Shown here: piece by piece, positions 39,888 through 53,071 of the stretch
How the letters are laid out: every line of letters starts with the position of its first letter
Numbering within the stretch: position 1 is the first letter of the stretch
Origin: Pelagibacterales bacterium SAG-MED15
Lineage (GTDB): Bacteria; Pseudomonadota; Alphaproteobacteria; Pelagibacterales; Pelagibacteraceae
Reading direction: 5' to 3'
Length of the DNA stretch: 64,000 bases
NCBI GenBank assembly: GCA_014654065.1
Contig: JACWDM010000001.1
Location: forward strand, 216,059-280,058
The notes under the pieces: model-generated
Databases searched by the model: none
Seen by the model: the letters and a program-made list of their open reading frames with translations, nothing else
What the model was told of the DNA's origin: nothing
Made by a program: the position numbers and the translations under genes

Positions 39888-41156
39888 ATGAGTAACAACA
39901 AAAATATTCTTTACTGTTCTTTCTGTGGAAAGAGTCAACACGAAGTCAGAAAACTTATTGCTGGCCCAACTGTATTCATTTGTGATGAATGTGTTGAACT
40001 ATGTATGGATATAATTAAAGAAGAAAGCAAAGACACTTTAGTAAAACATCAAGATGGCCTACCATCACCTAAAGAGATTTGTTCAGTTTTAGATGATTAT
40101 GTGATCGGCCAAAGTCATGCCAAAGAAGTTTTGTCAGTAGCTGTACACAACCATTACAAAAGATTGAATTATGAAAATAAAACTTCAAAAACTGTAGAGC
40201 TCTCTAAATCAAACATACTACTAGTTGGCCCGACAGGATGTGGAAAAACTTTACTAGCTCAAACACTGGCGAGAATTTTAGATGTGCCATTTACAATGGC
40301 TGATGCTACAACATTAACAGAGGCGGGATATGTAGGTGAAGATGTTGAAAATATTATTTTAAAATTATTACAAGCGGCTGATTATAATGTTGAAAAAGCA
40401 CAAAGAGGAATAGTTTATATAGATGAAGTAGACAAAATAAGTAGAAAATCTGAAAACCCCTCTATAACAAGAGATGTATCTGGTGAAGGTGTTCAACAGG
40501 CATTATTGAAGATTATGGAAGGAACGGTTGCAAGTGTACCCCCACAAGGTGGTAGGAAGCATCCACAACAAGAATTTTTGCAAGTAGATACAACTAATAT
40601 TTTATTTATTTGTGGTGGTGCTTTTGCTGGATTAGATAGAATTATATCTCAAAGAAACAAAGGAACTTCTATTGGATTTGGTGCAGAGGTTAAAAGTTCA
40701 GAAGATAAAAAAACAGGCGAGTGGATGAAAAGTTTAGAGCCAGAAGATTTATTAAAATATGGATTAATACCAGAATTTATAGGTAGATTACCTATAATTG
40801 CAACACTTGAGGATTTAGATGAAAAATCACTTATTAAAATTTTATTAGAGCCAAAAAATTCTTTAATAAAACAATACCAAGAACTCTTTAAATTGGAGGG
40901 TGCAAAACTAAATTTTAAAGACGCCGCGGTAAAAGAAATTGCATTAAAGGCAATTTCAAAAAAAACTGGCGCAAGAGGATTGAGATCTATATTAGAAAAT
41001 ATATTGTTAAAAACGATGTTTGATTTACCAAGTTCAGAAAACGTCGAAGAGGTGATTGTAGATGCTGGTGCGGCCAAAGGTACTTCACAACCCATTGTGG
41101 TTCACTCTAAAAATTCACAAACTAAAAGCAAAACTGGCAAAACATCTGCTGCATAA
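39888..41156 (+). CDS. clpX: ClpX ATPase subunit
   Basis: '[20 protein letters not shown]' zinc finger, '[18 protein letters not shown]'. Confidence 0.97.
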   Translation: MSNNKNILYCSFCGKSQHEVRKLIAGPTVFICDECVELCMDIIKEESKDTLVKHQDGLPSPKEICSVLDDYVIGQSHAKEVLSVAVHNHYKRLNYENKTSKTVELSKSNILLVGPTGCGKTLLAQTLARILDVPFTMADATTLTEAGYVGEDVENIILKLLQAADYNVEKAQRGIVYIDEVDKISRKSENPSITRDVSGEGVQQALLKIMEGTVASVPPQGGRKHPQQEFLQVDTTNILFICGGAFAGLDRIISQRNKGTSIGFGAEVKSSEDKKTGEWMKSLEPEDLLKYGLIPEFIGRLPIIATLEDLDEKSLIKILLEPKNSLIKQYQELFKLEGAKLNFKDAAVKEIALKAISKKTGARGLRSILENILLKTMFDLPSSENVEEVIVDAGAAKGTSQPIVVHSKNSQTKSKTGKTSAA

Positions 41157-41235
41157 ACACATCAGCGGCATAATTAGACGTTAATAATTCTCAGTTTTTT
41201 ATTGCAATATTTATATTTATATCCATATTTAAGGT

Positions 41236-43623
41236 ATGGATATCAAAGTTAACTCACCACTTCTACCGCTTAGAGATATAGTAGTTTTTCCTAGTATGGT
41301 AATTCCGTTATTTGTAGGAAGAGATAAATCAATTACTGCATTAAACGAAGTTATGAAGCATGATAAAAAAATTGTTCTGGTAACACAAAAAAATTCTGAG
41401 GTTGACGATCCAAAGAAAACTGATGTTTTCATTTATGGTTGTGAAAGTAATATTTTACAATTATTAAAACTTCCAGATGGAACTGTTAAGGTTTTAGTTG
41501 AGGGAATTAAAAGAGTAAAAATTGTTGATTTTAAAGACGATACTAAATTTATTACTTGTAGTTTTGAACACCTTGATGATCAGCTTAATAAAAATGAGGA
41601 TTTAATGCCCCTAGCTAGTACTGCAGTTAGAAGATTAGATAAACTTAATTCAGTGAATAAAAAAATATCAAGTGAAACAATCAATACTATTAAAGAGCTA
41701 AAGGATCCTTCAGCTATCGCTGATCACATTGCCTCACACTTAAGTACTACAATTTCAGAAAAGCAGCAAATATTTGAAACCGTAGATGTTAAAAAAAGAT
41801 TGAATGCTGTAATTAAAATTATGGAAAATGAAACAAGCATTATTGGTGTTGAAAAAAGAATAAGAGGTAGAGTTAAAACACAGATGGAAAAAACTCAAAG
41901 GGAATATTATTTAAATGAGCAATTAAAGGCTATTCAAAAAGAGCTTGGCGAAATTGAAGATGGTAAAGATGAAACATCAAATTTAAATAAAGCAATTATT
42001 AAAGCTAAAATGCCTAAAGAGGTACATAAAAAATGCATGGCAGAATTAAAAAAATTAAGAAATATGAGCCCAATGTCTGCAGAAGCTACAGTTGTTAGAA
42101 ACTATTTGGATTGGATGATTGATATACCATGGTTTAAAAAAGACAAAGTTGAAATAGATTTAAATAAAGCCCTAAAGATTTTAGATGAAGACCATTTTGG
42201 TTTAGAAAAAGTTAAAGAAAGAATTATTGAATTTTTAGCCGTTCAAAAAAGAATGGAAAAAATTAAAGGACCTATTCTATGTTTAGTTGGCCCACCAGGT
42301 GTTGGTAAAACTTCATTAGGAAAATCAATTGCAAAAGCTACTAACAGACAGTTTGTTAGAATGTCACTTGGTGGCGTTAGAGACGAGGCTGAAGTAAGAG
42401 GTCACAGAAGAACTTATATAGGTTCTTTACCTGGAAAGATTATTCAAATGATGAAAAAAGCTGGAGCAAAAAATCCGCTTTTTTTATTGGATGAAGTTGA
42501 CAAAATTGGAAATGATTATCGCGGTGATCCATCTTCTGCATTGTTAGAAGCACTTGATCCTGAGCAAAATACCACATTCAATGATCACTATTTAGAGGTT
42601 GATTATGATTTATCAGATGTAATGTTTGTAACAACGGCAAACACATTAAATATTTTACCTCCACTACTAGATAGAATGGAAGTGATAAGAATCCCAGGTT
42701 ATACCGAAGATGAAAAGATCAATATCGCAAATAAATATTTGTTACCAAAAGCACTTAAGGATAATGGTGTAAAAGATGGAGAGATGGACCTACATAATGG
42801 TACAATTAAAGAAATAATTAGAAATTATACTCGTGAAGCCGGTGTAAGAAATTTAGAAAGAGAAATTTCAAAGATCACAAGAAAAGTTGTTAAAAAAGTA
42901 GTTAATTTAGAAGAGATCAAAGTAAAAGTTGAACCAAGCAATATTAATGATTATCTTGGTATCAAAAAATTTAAGTATGGTGAACTTGAAAATGAGGATA
43001 GAATTGGGGTTGTTACAGGTTTAGCTTGGACAGAATTTGGTGGAGAGATATTAAAAATTGAAACAGTTAATATGCCAGGAAAAGGTCGAATGCAAATAAC
43101 AGGTAAACTTGGAGATGTAATGCAAGAGTCTGTTAAAGCAGCAAAATCATACGTAAGATCTAAAAGTTTAGATTTTGGGATAATACCACCAGTTTTTGAG
43201 AAGAAAGATTTTCACATTCACGTTCCTGAGGGAGCAACTCCTAAAGATGGACCATCAGCAGGAGTTGGAATGGTTACATCTATTGTGTCCTCTATAACAA
43301 AAATTCCTGTTAGAAGAGAAATAGCTATGACAGGAGAAGTTACCATAACAGGCCAAGTGTTACCTATCGGTGGTTTGAAAGAAAAACTATTAGCAGCTCA
43401 TAGAGCTGGTATCAAAGAGGTCTTAATACCAAAAGATAATGAGAAGGATTTATCTGATATTCCTGAAAAGGTTAAAAAAGATATCAAACTTACAACAGTT
43501 GGGATTGTGGATGATGTTTTAAAGATTGCTCTTACTAAGGAATTAAAAAGAGTTGATTGGGTTGAGGTAGAAAAAATTTCTGATGGAAAAAAAGATGATA
43601 AATCTCAAGCCAGTATTCAATAA
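41236..43623 (+). CDS. lon: Lon endopeptidase
   Basis: 'CLVGPPGVGKTSLGKSIA', 'PKDGPSAGVGMVTS' catalytic Ser. Confidence 0.97.
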   Translation: MDIKVNSPLLPLRDIVVFPSMVIPLFVGRDKSITALNEVMKHDKKIVLVTQKNSEVDDPKKTDVFIYGCESNILQLLKLPDGTVKVLVEGIKRVKIVDFKDDTKFITCSFEHLDDQLNKNEDLMPLASTAVRRLDKLNSVNKKISSETINTIKELKDPSAIADHIASHLSTTISEKQQIFETVDVKKRLNAVIKIMENETSIIGVEKRIRGRVKTQMEKTQREYYLNEQLKAIQKELGEIEDGKDETSNLNKAIIKAKMPKEVHKKCMAELKKLRNMSPMSAEATVVRNYLDWMIDIPWFKKDKVEIDLNKALKILDEDHFGLEKVKERIIEFLAVQKRMEKIKGPILCLVGPPGVGKTSLGKSIAKATNRQFVRMSLGGVRDEAEVRGHRRTYIGSLPGKIIQMMKKAGAKNPLFLLDEVDKIGNDYRGDPSSALLEALDPEQNTTFNDHYLEVDYDLSDVMFVTTANTLNILPPLLDRMEVIRIPGYTEDEKINIANKYLLPKALKDNGVKDGEMDLHNGTIKEIIRNYTREAGVRNLEREISKITRKVVKKVVNLEEIKVKVEPSNINDYLGIKKFKYGELENEDRIGVVTGLAWTEFGGEILKIETVNMPGKGRMQITGKLGDVMQESVKAAKSYVRSKSLDFGIIPPVFEKKDFHIHVPEGATPKDGPSAGVGMVTSIVSSITKIPVRREIAMTGEVTITGQVLPIGGLKEKLLAAHRAGIKEVLIPKDNEKDLSDIPEKVKKDIKLTTVGIVDDVLKIALTKELKRVDWVEVEKISDGKKDDKSQASIQ

Positions 43624-43630
43624 TTAATAA

Positions 43631-43659
43631 TTTACTTTATTTAAACGTTGATGTATTAG
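43631..43659 (+). promoter_or_regulatory. Candidate sigma-70-like promoter for tRNA-Val/tRNA-Asp
   Basis: TTTACT - 17 nt - TATTAG, 13 nt upstream of tRNA-Val. Confidence 0.4.
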
Positions 43660-43672
43660 TACCAAATATTTT

Positions 43673-43748
43673 GGGCGGTTAGCTCAGTTGGTAGAGCATC
43701 TCGTTTACACCGAGGGGGTCAAAGGTTCGAGTCCTTTACTGCCCACCA
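43673..43748 (+). tRNA. tRNA-Val(UAC)
   Basis: GGGCGGT/ACTGCCC acceptor, anticodon loop TTTACAC, GGTTCGAGTCC T-arm, encoded CCA. Confidence 0.95.
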
Positions 43749-43752
43749 AAAT

Positions 43753-43829
43753 GGGGGTGTAGCTCAGTTGGTTAGAGCGATCGCCTGTCACGCGATAGGT
43801 CGCGGGTTCGAGTCCCGTCACTCCCGCCA
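43753..43829 (+). tRNA. tRNA-Asp(GUC)
   Basis: ATCGC-CTGTCAC-GCGAT anticodon arm, GGGTTCGAGTCCC T-arm, encoded GCCA. Confidence 0.95.
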
Positions 43830-44037
43830 TTAGGTTGATAACTATTCTCATTTTATAAATCAGATAGTAAATTAGCCATAAAAAACGTGACTAAATTTCA
43901 CTATTATTATACACAAAAATACCTATAAAAATGTACGATAGCGTTATTGCTATTTTATAAAACTTTAAACTATTAAAAAATTTAAATGTGCATTTTTTGG
44001 AATTTCCCTACTCATGTGCTTTTAAATATATAAATTT

Positions 44038-44406
44038 ATGCTGCTAGAATTTTTAAAAGATTATTTACCGATTATACTTTTTTTGTTTATTGCTTTAGTC
44101 TTGAGCGCAGGATTTATTGTGGTTAATTTTTTATTTTCACCTAATAACCCAGATCCTGAAAAATTATCGGCATACGAATGTGGTTTTGAGCCTTTTAATG
44201 ATTCGAGAATGGAGTTTGATGTAAGATTTTACCTTGTTGCTATACTCTTTATTATATTTGATTTAGAGATAGCTTTTTTATTTCCTTGGGCGATCTCATT
44301 AGGAAAAATTGGTATCTTTGGTTTTGTTTCAATGATGATTTTTTTATTTATATTAACAATTGGTTTTATTTATGAATGGAAAAAAGGAGCTTTAGACTGG
44401 GAATAA
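44038..44406 (+). CDS. nuoA: NADH-quinone oxidoreductase subunit A
   Basis: '[42 protein letters not shown]'. Confidence 0.97.
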   Translation: MLLEFLKDYLPIILFLFIALVLSAGFIVVNFLFSPNNPDPEKLSAYECGFEPFNDSRMEFDVRFYLVAILFIIFDLEIAFLFPWAISLGKIGIFGFVSMMIFLFILTIGFIYEWKKGALDWE

Positions 44407-44407
44407 C

Positions 44408-44929
44408 ATGAATATTATAGATAAAGAAAAACAAATTCCAGACGAATTTAAAGAGTTAGCAAAAGATTTTGCAGACAAAGGTTTTATAACCACTTCTTTT
44501 GATAATTTGGTTAATTGGGCAAGAACAGGATCTTTGCACTGGATGACTTTTGGGTTAGCTTGCTGTGCTGTTGAAATGATGCAAGCTTCAATGCCAAGAT
44601 ATGACCTAGAAAGATTTGGTGCTGCACCAAGAGCATCACCTAGACAATCTGATGTCATGATTGTTGCTGGAACTTTGACAAACAAAATGGCTCCAGCATT
44701 AAGAAAAGTTTATGATCAAATGCCTGAACCAAGATATGTTATATCAATGGGTAGCTGCGCAAATGGTGGTGGCTATTACCATTATTCATATTCTGTCGTA
44801 AGGGGATGTGATAGGATTGTTCCAGTTGATATCTATGTTCCTGGATGCCCACCATCAGCTGAAGCGCTATTATATGGAATAATGCAACTACAAAAAAAAA
44901 TACGTAATCATGGATCTTTAGAAAGATAA
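44408..44929 (+). CDS. nuoB: NADH-quinone oxidoreductase subunit B
   Basis: '[13 protein letters not shown]...[36 protein letters not shown]'. Confidence 0.98.
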   Translation: MNIIDKEKQIPDEFKELAKDFADKGFITTSFDNLVNWARTGSLHWMTFGLACCAVEMMQASMPRYDLERFGAAPRASPRQSDVMIVAGTLTNKMAPALRKVYDQMPEPRYVISMGSCANGGGYYHYSYSVVRGCDRIVPVDIYVPGCPPSAEALLYGIMQLQKKIRNHGSLER

Positions 44930-44931
44930 TT

Positions 44932-45522
44932 ATGGAAGATTTAATTAGTTTAGAAAAAAAAATTAATTCAGAACTTACTACTAAAGTAAATTCATCGAAA
45001 ATTAAACATGGTCAAATTTATTTAACAATTGATAGTACCGATATAATAGATGTTATTCTTTTTTTAAAAACAAACCAACAAACTAAGTTTAAGCAACTAA
45101 TAGATATAACAGCAGTAGATTATCCTGAAAATGATCAGAGATTTAAAATTGTTTATCTATTATTGAGCCATGAATTTAATACAAGAATAATAATTCAATT
45201 CGGTATTAGTGAAGGTGAAAAAATACCATCTTTAACTAAAATTTATCCATCTGCAAATTGGATGGAAAGAGAAGTATTTGACATGTATGGAGTTAATTTT
45301 CAAGATCATCCTGATTTAAGAAGAATTTTAACTGATTATGGTTTCGAAGGACATCCACTAAGAAAAGATTTTCCAATAACTGGACATAATGAAGTGAGAT
45401 ACAGCGAAGAGGCAAAGAAAGTAATATACGAACCAGTTAAATTAGAGCAAAATTACAGAAACTTTGATTATGAAAGTCCTTGGGAAGGAACAAAGTATAT
45501 AAAAAACCAAACAAAAAAATAA
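44932..45522 (+). CDS. nuoC: NADH-quinone oxidoreductase subunit C
   Basis: 'SANWMEREVFDMYGVNFQDHPDLRRILTDYGFEGHPLRKDFP'. Confidence 0.97.
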   Translation: MEDLISLEKKINSELTTKVNSSKIKHGQIYLTIDSTDIIDVILFLKTNQQTKFKQLIDITAVDYPENDQRFKIVYLLLSHEFNTRIIIQFGISEGEKIPSLTKIYPSANWMEREVFDMYGVNFQDHPDLRRILTDYGFEGHPLRKDFPITGHNEVRYSEEAKKVIYEPVKLEQNYRNFDYESPWEGTKYIKNQTKK

Positions 45523-46698
45523 ATGTCAAAACAAACTAAAACACTTAATCTTAATTTTGGACCACAACACCCGGCAGCTCATGGAGTCTTGAGATTGATA
45601 TTAGAATTAAATGGTGAAGTTGTTGAAAAAGCTGATCCTCATATTGGTCTCCTTCATAGAGGAACTGAAAAATTAATTGAAAACAAAACTTATGCTCAAG
45701 CAGTTCCATATTTTGATAGATTAGATTATGTGGCACCCATGAATCAAGAACATGCTTTTGCATTAGCTATAGAAAAAATTTTAAGTATTGAGGTTCCTAT
45801 AAGAGCTCAATTTATAAGAGTTATGTTTTGTGAAATAGGGAGAATACTAAGTCACATTCTCAATATAACCACACAAGCGCTTGATGTAGGAGCGTTAACG
45901 CCATCATTATGGGGATTTGAAGAAAGAGAAACTTTAATGACTTTTTATGAACGTGTTTCTGGATCGAGATTGCATGCTAACTATTTTAGAGCAGGTGGAG
46001 TTCATCAAGATTTACCAAGAGGACTAGAGGCTGATATTTTTGATTTCACAAAAAAATTTCCAAAAATAATTGATGATTTAGAAAACTTATTAACTGAAAA
46101 TAGAATTTTTAAACAAAGAAATGTTGATATAGGAATTGTATCAAAGCAAGATGCTTTAGATTATTCTTTTTCAGGAGTGATGTTAAGAGGATCAAGTGTT
46201 CCTTGGGATTTAAGAAAATCTCAACCTTATGATTGTTATGATCAACTAGATTTCAAAATACCAATAGGTAAGAATGGTGATTGTTATGATCGTTATCTAT
46301 GTAGAATTGAGGAAATGAGAGAAAGTGTAAAAATTATTGATCAGTGTTTACAAAGAATGCCTAAGGGTCCAATTAAATCTATGGATGGTAAAATCTCACC
46401 ACCACCCAAAAAAGAATTGAAAGAGTCCATGGAGGCTCTAATACATCATTTTAAATTATTTACTGAGGGTTATAGAGTAGATAAAGATGAAATATATACA
46501 GCTGTTGAGGCACCCAAAGGTGAATTTGGGGTTTATTTAATTTCAGACGGTTCTAGCAGGCCTTATAAATGTAAAATTAGAGCTCCAGGATTTTCTCATC
46601 TACAAGCGATGGATTACCTTATTAAAGGACATATGTTAGCTGATGTACCTGCAGTTTTAGGATCTCTTGACATAGTTTTTGGAGAAATTGACAGATGA
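45523..46698 (+). CDS. nuoD: NADH-quinone oxidoreductase subunit D
   Basis: '[22 protein letters not shown]...[14 protein letters not shown]'. Confidence 0.98.
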   Translation: MSKQTKTLNLNFGPQHPAAHGVLRLILELNGEVVEKADPHIGLLHRGTEKLIENKTYAQAVPYFDRLDYVAPMNQEHAFALAIEKILSIEVPIRAQFIRVMFCEIGRILSHILNITTQALDVGALTPSLWGFEERETLMTFYERVSGSRLHANYFRAGGVHQDLPRGLEADIFDFTKKFPKIIDDLENLLTENRIFKQRNVDIGIVSKQDALDYSFSGVMLRGSSVPWDLRKSQPYDCYDQLDFKIPIGKNGDCYDRYLCRIEEMRESVKIIDQCLQRMPKGPIKSMDGKISPPPKKELKESMEALIHHFKLFTEGYRVDKDEIYTAVEAPKGEFGVYLISDGSSRPYKCKIRAPGFSHLQAMDYLIKGHMLADVPAVLGSLDIVFGEIDR

Positions 46699-47303
46699 GT
46701 TTAAAAAAAATTTCAAAAAATCAGCCAGATACATTTGAATTCAATAAACAAAATATTGAACTAGCAAATAAGATGATTTCAAATTATCCAGAGGGAAAAC
46801 AACAAAGTGCAGTAATGTCTTTGCTTTATATAGCGCAAAGACAAAATAATAATTGGATACCTCTTGCTTCAATGAAGTATATAGCTAAGTTTTTAAGCAT
46901 GCCTTATATAAAAGTCTATGAGGTAGCAACATTTTACTCAATGTATAATTTATCACCTGTGGGTGAGTTTTTTTATCAAGTTTGTACTACAACACCGTGT
47001 ATGTTAAGAGGTGCTTACAAATTAGTAGACGTATGTAAAAAAAAAATTTCAGAAGATGAAAATGAAGTTTCAAAAGATGGTAAAGTTTCATGGATGGAAG
47101 TTGAATGTTTAGGTGCTTGTATAAATGCACCAATGGTACAAATTAATGATAATTATTACGAAGATTTAGACGCAAATAAATTAGAGAAAATTATTGACCA
47201 AACAATTAGGGGTGAAACTCCCAAGTCGGGATCTTACAGAGGCAGAATTAACTCGGAACCAGAAAATAATAGAAAAACTTTAATGGATATTAAAAATGCT
47301 TGA
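46695..47303 (+). CDS. nuoE: NADH-quinone oxidoreductase subunit E
   Basis: '[11 protein letters not shown]...[17 protein letters not shown]'. Confidence 0.96.
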   Translation: MSLKKISKNQPDTFEFNKQNIELANKMISNYPEGKQQSAVMSLLYIAQRQNNNWIPLASMKYIAKFLSMPYIKVYEVATFYSMYNLSPVGEFFYQVCTTTPCMLRGAYKLVDVCKKKISEDENEVSKDGKVSWMEVECLGACINAPMVQINDNYYEDLDANKLEKIIDQTIRGETPKSGSYRGRINSEPENNRKTLMDIKNA

Positions 47304-48639
47304 GGATAAAAATAGAATATTCCAAAATCTTTATAATGATTTAGGCTCAGATTTAACCTCTGCGCAGAAAAGAGGAGATTGGAAAGATACAAAAGAAATT
47401 ATTTCAAAAGGTAGAGAATGGATTATCAATGAAATAAAATCTTCAGAACTAAGAGGAAGGGGTGGCGCTGGATTTCCTACTGGATTAAAATGGTCATTCG
47501 CTCCTAAAGAAGTTGGTTCAAGACCGCATTACTTAGTAATAAATGCCGACGAATCTGAGCCCGGAACATGTAAAGATAGAGATATATTAAGATTTGAACC
47601 ACATAAGTTAATTGAAGGATGTTTGATTTCGGCTTACGCAGTTAATGCTAATGTCTGTTATATTTATATAAGAGGAGAGTATTTTAATGAGGGTCAAAAA
47701 CTACAAAAAGCAATAGATGAAGCTTATTCAAAAAATTTAATTGGTAAAAATGCTTCTGGTTCTAACTGGGATTTTGATATTTTTATTCATTACGGCGCTG
47801 GTGCGTATATTTGCGGTGAGGAAACTGCTTTACTTGAGAGCTTAGAAGGTAAAAAAGGACAGCCAAGATTAAAACCTCCCTTTCCAGCTTTAATAGGTCT
47901 TTACGGATGTCCGACAATAATAAATAATGTTGAGACTATTGCGGTGGTACCGACCATTTTAAAAAGAGGTTCTAAGTGGTTTTCAAGTATTGGAAAACCT
48001 AAAAATAGAGGAACAAAAATATTTTGTATATCTGGTAACGTAAACAATCCCTGCAACGTTGAGGAGGAAATGGGAATTTCTTTAAAAGATTTAATAGAGA
48101 AGCATGCAGGAGGTGTAATAGGAGGTTGGGAGAATCTAAAAGCTGTCATACCAGGAGGTTCTTCAATGCCAATGCTTCCGAAAGATATATGTGAAAATCT
48201 AAAAATGGACTTTGACTCTCTTGTTGAACAAAAAAGCGGTTTGGGTACAGCAGGTATAGTAGTAATAAATAAAGATCAAGATATTATTAAGTGTATGGCT
48301 AGGATCGCAAGATTTTATAAACATGAAAGCTGCGGTCAATGTACTCCTTGTAGAGAAGGTTCTGGCTGGATGTGGAGAATGCTTGAAAGAATGGCTAAAG
48401 GTGAAGCATCAAGAGAAGAGGTAGACATGTTAATGGATGTAACTCAACAAATAGAAGGGCATACAATTTGTGCCTTTGGTGAAGGTTCAGCATGGCCAGT
48501 TCAAGGCTTATTAAGACATTTCAAAAAGGAGATTGTGAAGAGAAATAATTTTAATCCACTGGTAAATAAAAATAACAAAATTCCATACCTTGTAGATCAA
48601 CATTTACTAGAGAAAGATAATGCTGAAATTAAAAGTTAA
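47296..48639 (+). CDS. nuoF: NADH-quinone oxidoreductase subunit F
   Basis: '[19 protein letters not shown]', '[19 protein letters not shown]', '[12 protein letters not shown]'. Confidence 0.98.
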   Translation: MLEDKNRIFQNLYNDLGSDLTSAQKRGDWKDTKEIISKGREWIINEIKSSELRGRGGAGFPTGLKWSFAPKEVGSRPHYLVINADESEPGTCKDRDILRFEPHKLIEGCLISAYAVNANVCYIYIRGEYFNEGQKLQKAIDEAYSKNLIGKNASGSNWDFDIFIHYGAGAYICGEETALLESLEGKKGQPRLKPPFPALIGLYGCPTIINNVETIAVVPTILKRGSKWFSSIGKPKNRGTKIFCISGNVNNPCNVEEEMGISLKDLIEKHAGGVIGGWENLKAVIPGGSSMPMLPKDICENLKMDFDSLVEQKSGLGTAGIVVINKDQDIIKCMARIARFYKHESCGQCTPCREGSGWMWRMLERMAKGEASREEVDMLMDVTQQIEGHTICAFGEGSAWPVQGLLRHFKKEIVKRNNFNPLVNKNNKIPYLVDQHLLEKDNAEIKS

Positions 48640-50647
48640 CGATAAAGATATAGAAATAGACGAAGGTCTCACAGTACTGCAAGCATGCGAAAAAGCTGGG
48701 GTTGAAATTCCTCGTTTTTGTTATCATGAAAAATTGTCGATAGCAGGAAATTGCAGAATGTGCTTAGTCGAAATGGAAAAATCTCCCAAACCAATAGCTT
48801 CTTGTGCAATGCCAGCAACAGAAGGAATGAATATTAAAACAAATACTCCATTAGTTGAGAAAGCTAGAAAAGGAGTTATGGAATTTTTACTAGCTAATCA
48901 CCCTTTAGATTGTCCAGTTTGTGATCAAGGTGGGGAATGTGATTTGCAAGACCAATCTATGTATTATGGAATTGATAAATCAAGATTTAAAGAAAATAAA
49001 AGAGATGTGCCTGAAAAATATATGGGGCCACTTATAAAAACTCAAATGACAAGATGTATTCACTGTACGCGTTGTATTAGATTTGCCACAGAGGTTGCTG
49101 GAGTTCCAGAGTTAGGTGCAATTGGAAGAGGTGAAAACATGCAAATTACAACTTATCTGGAAAAGTCTATGGAGTCAGAACTTTCCGCAAATGTCATAGA
49201 TTTATGTCCAGTTGGTGCACTCACATCAAAACCTTATGTATTTGAAGCAAGACCATGGGAATTAAAAAAAACTGAAACTATCGATGTAATGGACTCAGTT
49301 GGTTCAAATATAAGAGTTGATACCTATGGTTGGGAAGTTAAACGTATTATGCCAAGAATAAATGAAGAAATAAATGAAGAGTGGATATCTGATAAAACAA
49401 GATATGCATGCGATGGCCTTAAGAGTCAACGATTAGATAATCCCTATAAAAAAGTTGGAGGTGAATTTAAAAAAATTTCTTGGAAAGAAGCATATGAAAC
49501 TGTAGTTGAAAAAATCAAACTAACTTCTGCAGATAAAATTGCTGGCTTTACAGGAGATTTAACTAATTTAGAGACAATGTACGTAGCCAAAGATTTTTTT
49601 GAAAATACAATTAAATCAAAAAATTTAGAATCTAGGGATGACAATGCTTACGTAAACTTAGATAGTAGAACTAATTATATTTTCAATTCACAGATAAGTG
49701 GAATTGAGGAATCGGATTTGATTTTACTAGTAGGTGCAAATCCAAGACTAGAAGCAACAATTCTCAATGCAAGAATAAGGAAAAGTTATCTCACAAATAA
49801 ACCAAATATTTATTCACTAGGAGACATTGGCGATCAAACTTATCCATATGAAGTTCTTGATAACAAAACAAGTACAATAAAAAATATTTGTGAGAACAAA
49901 TCTGAAGTAAGTGAAAAGATTAAAAACTCGAAAAAACCTGTAATAATTATAGGGAATTCAGTTTTAAACATGAAATCTGGTAAGTTTATTTTTGAAAGTT
50001 TTAAGAAATATTTAATTGATAATAATAAAATTAATGAAGATTGGAACTCACTCAATATATTATCCAAGCACGCTGCTACAGTTGGTGGATTTGATCTTGA
50101 TATAGTAAGTGCCGAAAATAATTTAACCTTGGAAACATTAAAGAAAAATAATTTCGAAATAGTTTTTTTGATTGGTCAAGATAATATTAATTTTAAGAAA
50201 AAAAATGAATTTATAATTTATATTGGTAGCCATGGCGATAAAGGTGCAGAATTATCAGATATTGTTTTGCCTGGAGCTGCTTATACAGAACAAGATGCAC
50301 ACTTTGTTAATTTAGAAGGAAAAATTCAAAAAGCTTATCAAGCATCATTTCCACCCGGTGAAGCCAAAGAAGATTACCAAATCTTTAATGAATTGTCTGA
50401 ATTATTAAAAAGAAAAAAACTTTTTAGAGATAAAGAAGAACTAACGGATAATCTATTAAATTATTTAGATATTAAGAAAAAAAAAGAAACTTTAAATGAT
50501 TGTATGATCCCAGATTTTATTGAAGAGAAAATTATAATTGATGAAATTGACTATTATTATTCGAATGTTGTAGCAAGAGCATCAAAAACAATGTCTGAAT
50601 GTAGAAACAGTAAAATAAATGTTAAAAGAACTGGCACTGAGGGATAA
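48620..50647 (+). CDS. nuoG: NADH-quinone oxidoreductase subunit G
   Basis: '[25 protein letters not shown]', '[15 protein letters not shown]'. Confidence 0.97.
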   Translation: MLKLKVNDKDIEIDEGLTVLQACEKAGVEIPRFCYHEKLSIAGNCRMCLVEMEKSPKPIASCAMPATEGMNIKTNTPLVEKARKGVMEFLLANHPLDCPVCDQGGECDLQDQSMYYGIDKSRFKENKRDVPEKYMGPLIKTQMTRCIHCTRCIRFATEVAGVPELGAIGRGENMQITTYLEKSMESELSANVIDLCPVGALTSKPYVFEARPWELKKTETIDVMDSVGSNIRVDTYGWEVKRIMPRINEEINEEWISDKTRYACDGLKSQRLDNPYKKVGGEFKKISWKEAYETVVEKIKLTSADKIAGFTGDLTNLETMYVAKDFFENTIKSKNLESRDDNAYVNLDSRTNYIFNSQISGIEESDLILLVGANPRLEATILNARIRKSYLTNKPNIYSLGDIGDQTYPYEVLDNKTSTIKNICENKSEVSEKIKNSKKPVIIIGNSVLNMKSGKFIFESFKKYLIDNNKINEDWNSLNILSKHAATVGGFDLDIVSAENNLTLETLKKNNFEIVFLIGQDNINFKKKNEFIIYIGSHGDKGAELSDIVLPGAAYTEQDAHFVNLEGKIQKAYQASFPPGEAKEDYQIFNELSELLKRKKLFRDKEELTDNLLNYLDIKKKKETLNDCMIPDFIEEKIIIDEIDYYYSNVVARASKTMSECRNSKINVKRTGTEG

Positions 50648-51649
50648 ATGCAAAGTTATTTAAATATTTTACTATTTGAAGTTTATAGAGTACTTTTTTT
50701 ATTAGTCCCAGTTCTTGTATCAGTTGCTATGATTGTATGGCTTGATAGGAGAGTTTGGGCTTTCGTCCAAAAGAGAAGAGGACCCAATGTAGTTGGACCA
50801 TTTGGTCTCCTTCAATCATTAGCTGACGCATTAAAATATATTTTTAAAGAGATTATAATTCCAGCAAGCTCAAATAAAGTTATATTCATTCTTGCCCCAA
50901 TTGTTACAATGACCTTAGCTTTAATAGCATGGGCTGTAATTCCTTTTAGTGAGAGTTTTGTTTTATCTAATATCAATGTTGGTATACTTTATATATTTGC
51001 AGTGTCTTCTCTTGGAGTGTATGGAATTATTATGGGTGGTTGGGCATCAAACTCAAAATATCCATTTTTAGGCGCAATAAGATCTGCTGCTCAAATGGTT
51101 TCTTACGAAGTTTCAATAGGTGTTATAATCATTAATGTGCTCTTATGTGTTGGTTCACTAAATTTAACTGATATTGTTTTAGCTCAAGAAAAAATTTGGT
51201 TTGTTATTCCCCTATTTCCAATGTTTGTAATTTTTTTTATATCTGCACTGGCAGAAACTAATAGACCACCATTTGACCTACCAGAAGCGGAAGCAGAATT
51301 AGTTTCTGGTTATCAAACAGAATATTCTGGGATGATGTATGCAATGTTTTGGTTGGGTGAATATGCAAATATATTATTAATGTGTGCATTAGGATCCATA
51401 TTATTTTTAGGTGGATGGCTATCACCATTAAATATGTATCCATTCGATATAATACCTAGCCCACTGTGGTTAATTTTAAAAATACTACTTCTGTTTATAT
51501 TATTTGCACTAGTTAAAGCGATTGTACCAAGGTATAGATATGATCAATTGATGAAATTAGGATGGAAAATTTTCCTACCTTTCTCATTAGTTTGGGTTGT
51601 TTTAACAGCAGGCTATTTACTTTATTTTGATTTGTTACCAACTGTATAA
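50648..51649 (+). CDS. nuoH: NADH-quinone oxidoreductase subunit H
   Basis: '[31 protein letters not shown]', '[27 protein letters not shown]'. Confidence 0.98.
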   Translation: MQSYLNILLFEVYRVLFLLVPVLVSVAMIVWLDRRVWAFVQKRRGPNVVGPFGLLQSLADALKYIFKEIIIPASSNKVIFILAPIVTMTLALIAWAVIPFSESFVLSNINVGILYIFAVSSLGVYGIIMGGWASNSKYPFLGAIRSAAQMVSYEVSIGVIIINVLLCVGSLNLTDIVLAQEKIWFVIPLFPMFVIFFISALAETNRPPFDLPEAEAELVSGYQTEYSGMMYAMFWLGEYANILLMCALGSILFLGGWLSPLNMYPFDIIPSPLWLILKILLLFILFALVKAIVPRYRYDQLMKLGWKIFLPFSLVWVVLTAGYLLYFDLLPTV

Positions 51650-51651
51650 TT

Positions 51652-52137
51652 ATGAAACTAGGAAGAATATTTAAAACTTTATTAATGGTAGACTTTGTCA
51701 CCGGGATGGCTATTGCAATTAAAGAGGTATTTAAAGAGAAAAAAACAATTAATTATCCTTTTGAGAAAGGTAAGATAAGCCCAAGATTTCGTGGTGAGCA
51801 TGCTTTAAGAAGATATCCTAATGGTGAAGAGAGATGCATTGCTTGTAAATTGTGTGAAGCAGTCTGTCCAGCTCAAGCAATAACTATAGAATCTAAAGAA
51901 AGATCTGATGGAAGTAGAAAAACAACAAGATATGATATTGATATGCTTAAATGTATTTATTGTGGATTATGTGAAGAGTCATGTCCTGTAGATGCAATCG
52001 TTCAAGGTCCTAACTTTGAATTTGCAACCGAAACAAGAGAAGAATTATATTACAACAAAGAAAAATTATTAGAAAATGGTGATCGATGGGAGAGTGTATT
52101 AGCAGCAAATATTAAAGCTGATAATCCCTATAGATAA
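51652..52137 (+). CDS. nuoI: NADH-quinone oxidoreductase subunit I
   Basis: '[19 protein letters not shown]...[32 protein letters not shown]'. Confidence 0.98.
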   Translation: MKLGRIFKTLLMVDFVTGMAIAIKEVFKEKKTINYPFEKGKISPRFRGEHALRRYPNGEERCIACKLCEAVCPAQAITIESKERSDGSRKTTRYDIDMLKCIYCGLCEESCPVDAIVQGPNFEFATETREELYYNKEKLLENGDRWESVLAANIKADNPYR

Positions 52138-52766
52138 TGATAGCCCATGCAATATTTTTTTATATATTTTCTTTCATAGCTATCGTATCAGCCATAATGG
52201 TAACTGTATCAAAGAATACGGTTCATTCAGTTTTTTTTTTAATCTTAGATTTCATTAGCATCTCTTGCTTGTTTATTATGATCGGTGCAGAATTTTTAGG
52301 TATGATAATGCTGATTGTTTATGTAGGTGCAGTAGCTGTGCTTTTTTTATTTGTAGTTATGATGCTTAATGTAGCACATCAAAAAAATATTTTTTTCAAA
52401 TCAAATCAAGGATCTAAACACATACCGATTGGTTTATTTGTAAGTCTAATAATATTTTTTGAGCTAATTATTGTAGTTGGTGGATGGAAGTACAAACCAG
52501 AGTTAAATAATATTTCGTCTTTAGAAACTACGAGTATATCTAATACTCATTCTATAGGATATGTTCTTTATACAGATTATATTCATCTTTTTCAACTATC
52601 AGGTATGATTTTACTTGTAGCAATGATTGGTGCAATTATTTTAACTTATAGAAAACGAGAAGGTCTTAAGAGACAAAGTTATTTCAGTCAAATTTCTAGA
52701 GAAAAAATTGACGGTGTTGATTTGGTGGATGTTGAAAAAAATAAAGGTATTAAAATTGATGTTTGA
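52137..52766 (+). CDS. nuoJ: NADH-quinone oxidoreductase subunit J
   Basis: '[28 protein letters not shown]'. Confidence 0.96.
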   Translation: MIAHAIFFYIFSFIAIVSAIMVTVSKNTVHSVFFLILDFISISCLFIMIGAEFLGMIMLIVYVGAVAVLFLFVVMMLNVAHQKNIFFKSNQGSKHIPIGLFVSLIIFFELIIVVGGWKYKPELNNISSLETTSISNTHSIGYVLYTDYIHLFQLSGMILLVAMIGAIILTYRKREGLKRQSYFSQISREKIDGVDLVDVEKNKGIKIDV

Positions 52767-53070
52767 AATTGGATTAGGTCATTATTTAACTCTTGGTGCA
52801 ATCATTTTTACAATTGGAGTGGTGGGAATTTTCTTAAATAGAAAAAACATAATAGTTATTTTAATGAGTATCGAATTAATATTATTATCAGTAAATATAA
52901 ATATGGTTTCCTTCTCAATTTTTATAAATGATTTAAGTGGACAAATTTTTACCTTATTCATTTTGACTGTTGCTGCAGCTGAAGCCGCAATAGGTTTAGC
53001 AATTATAGTTGTGTATTATAGAAACGCAGGAACTATTCGTGTTGAGGAAATAGATAAACTCAAAGGTTAA
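52759..53070 (+). CDS. nuoK: NADH-quinone oxidoreductase subunit K
   Basis: '[23 protein letters not shown]...[16 protein letters not shown]'; start trimmed from 52708 to ATG 52759. Confidence 0.96.
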   Translation: MFEIGLGHYLTLGAIIFTIGVVGIFLNRKNIIVILMSIELILLSVNINMVSFSIFINDLSGQIFTLFILTVAAAEAAIGLAIIVVYYRNAGTIRVEEIDKLKG

Positions 53071-53071
53071 G

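Noticed and set aside
40649-41095. 148-aa minus-strand ORF opposite clpX
   Set aside because: Antisense shadow of a conserved gene; Ser/Phe/Ile-rich composition typical of reverse-strand readings in this genome.
43930-43960. Weak hairpin (ATAGC-GTTATT-GCTAT + TTTT) upstream of nuoA
   Set aside because: 5-bp stem in AT-rich sequence; too weak to call a terminator for the tRNA pair.
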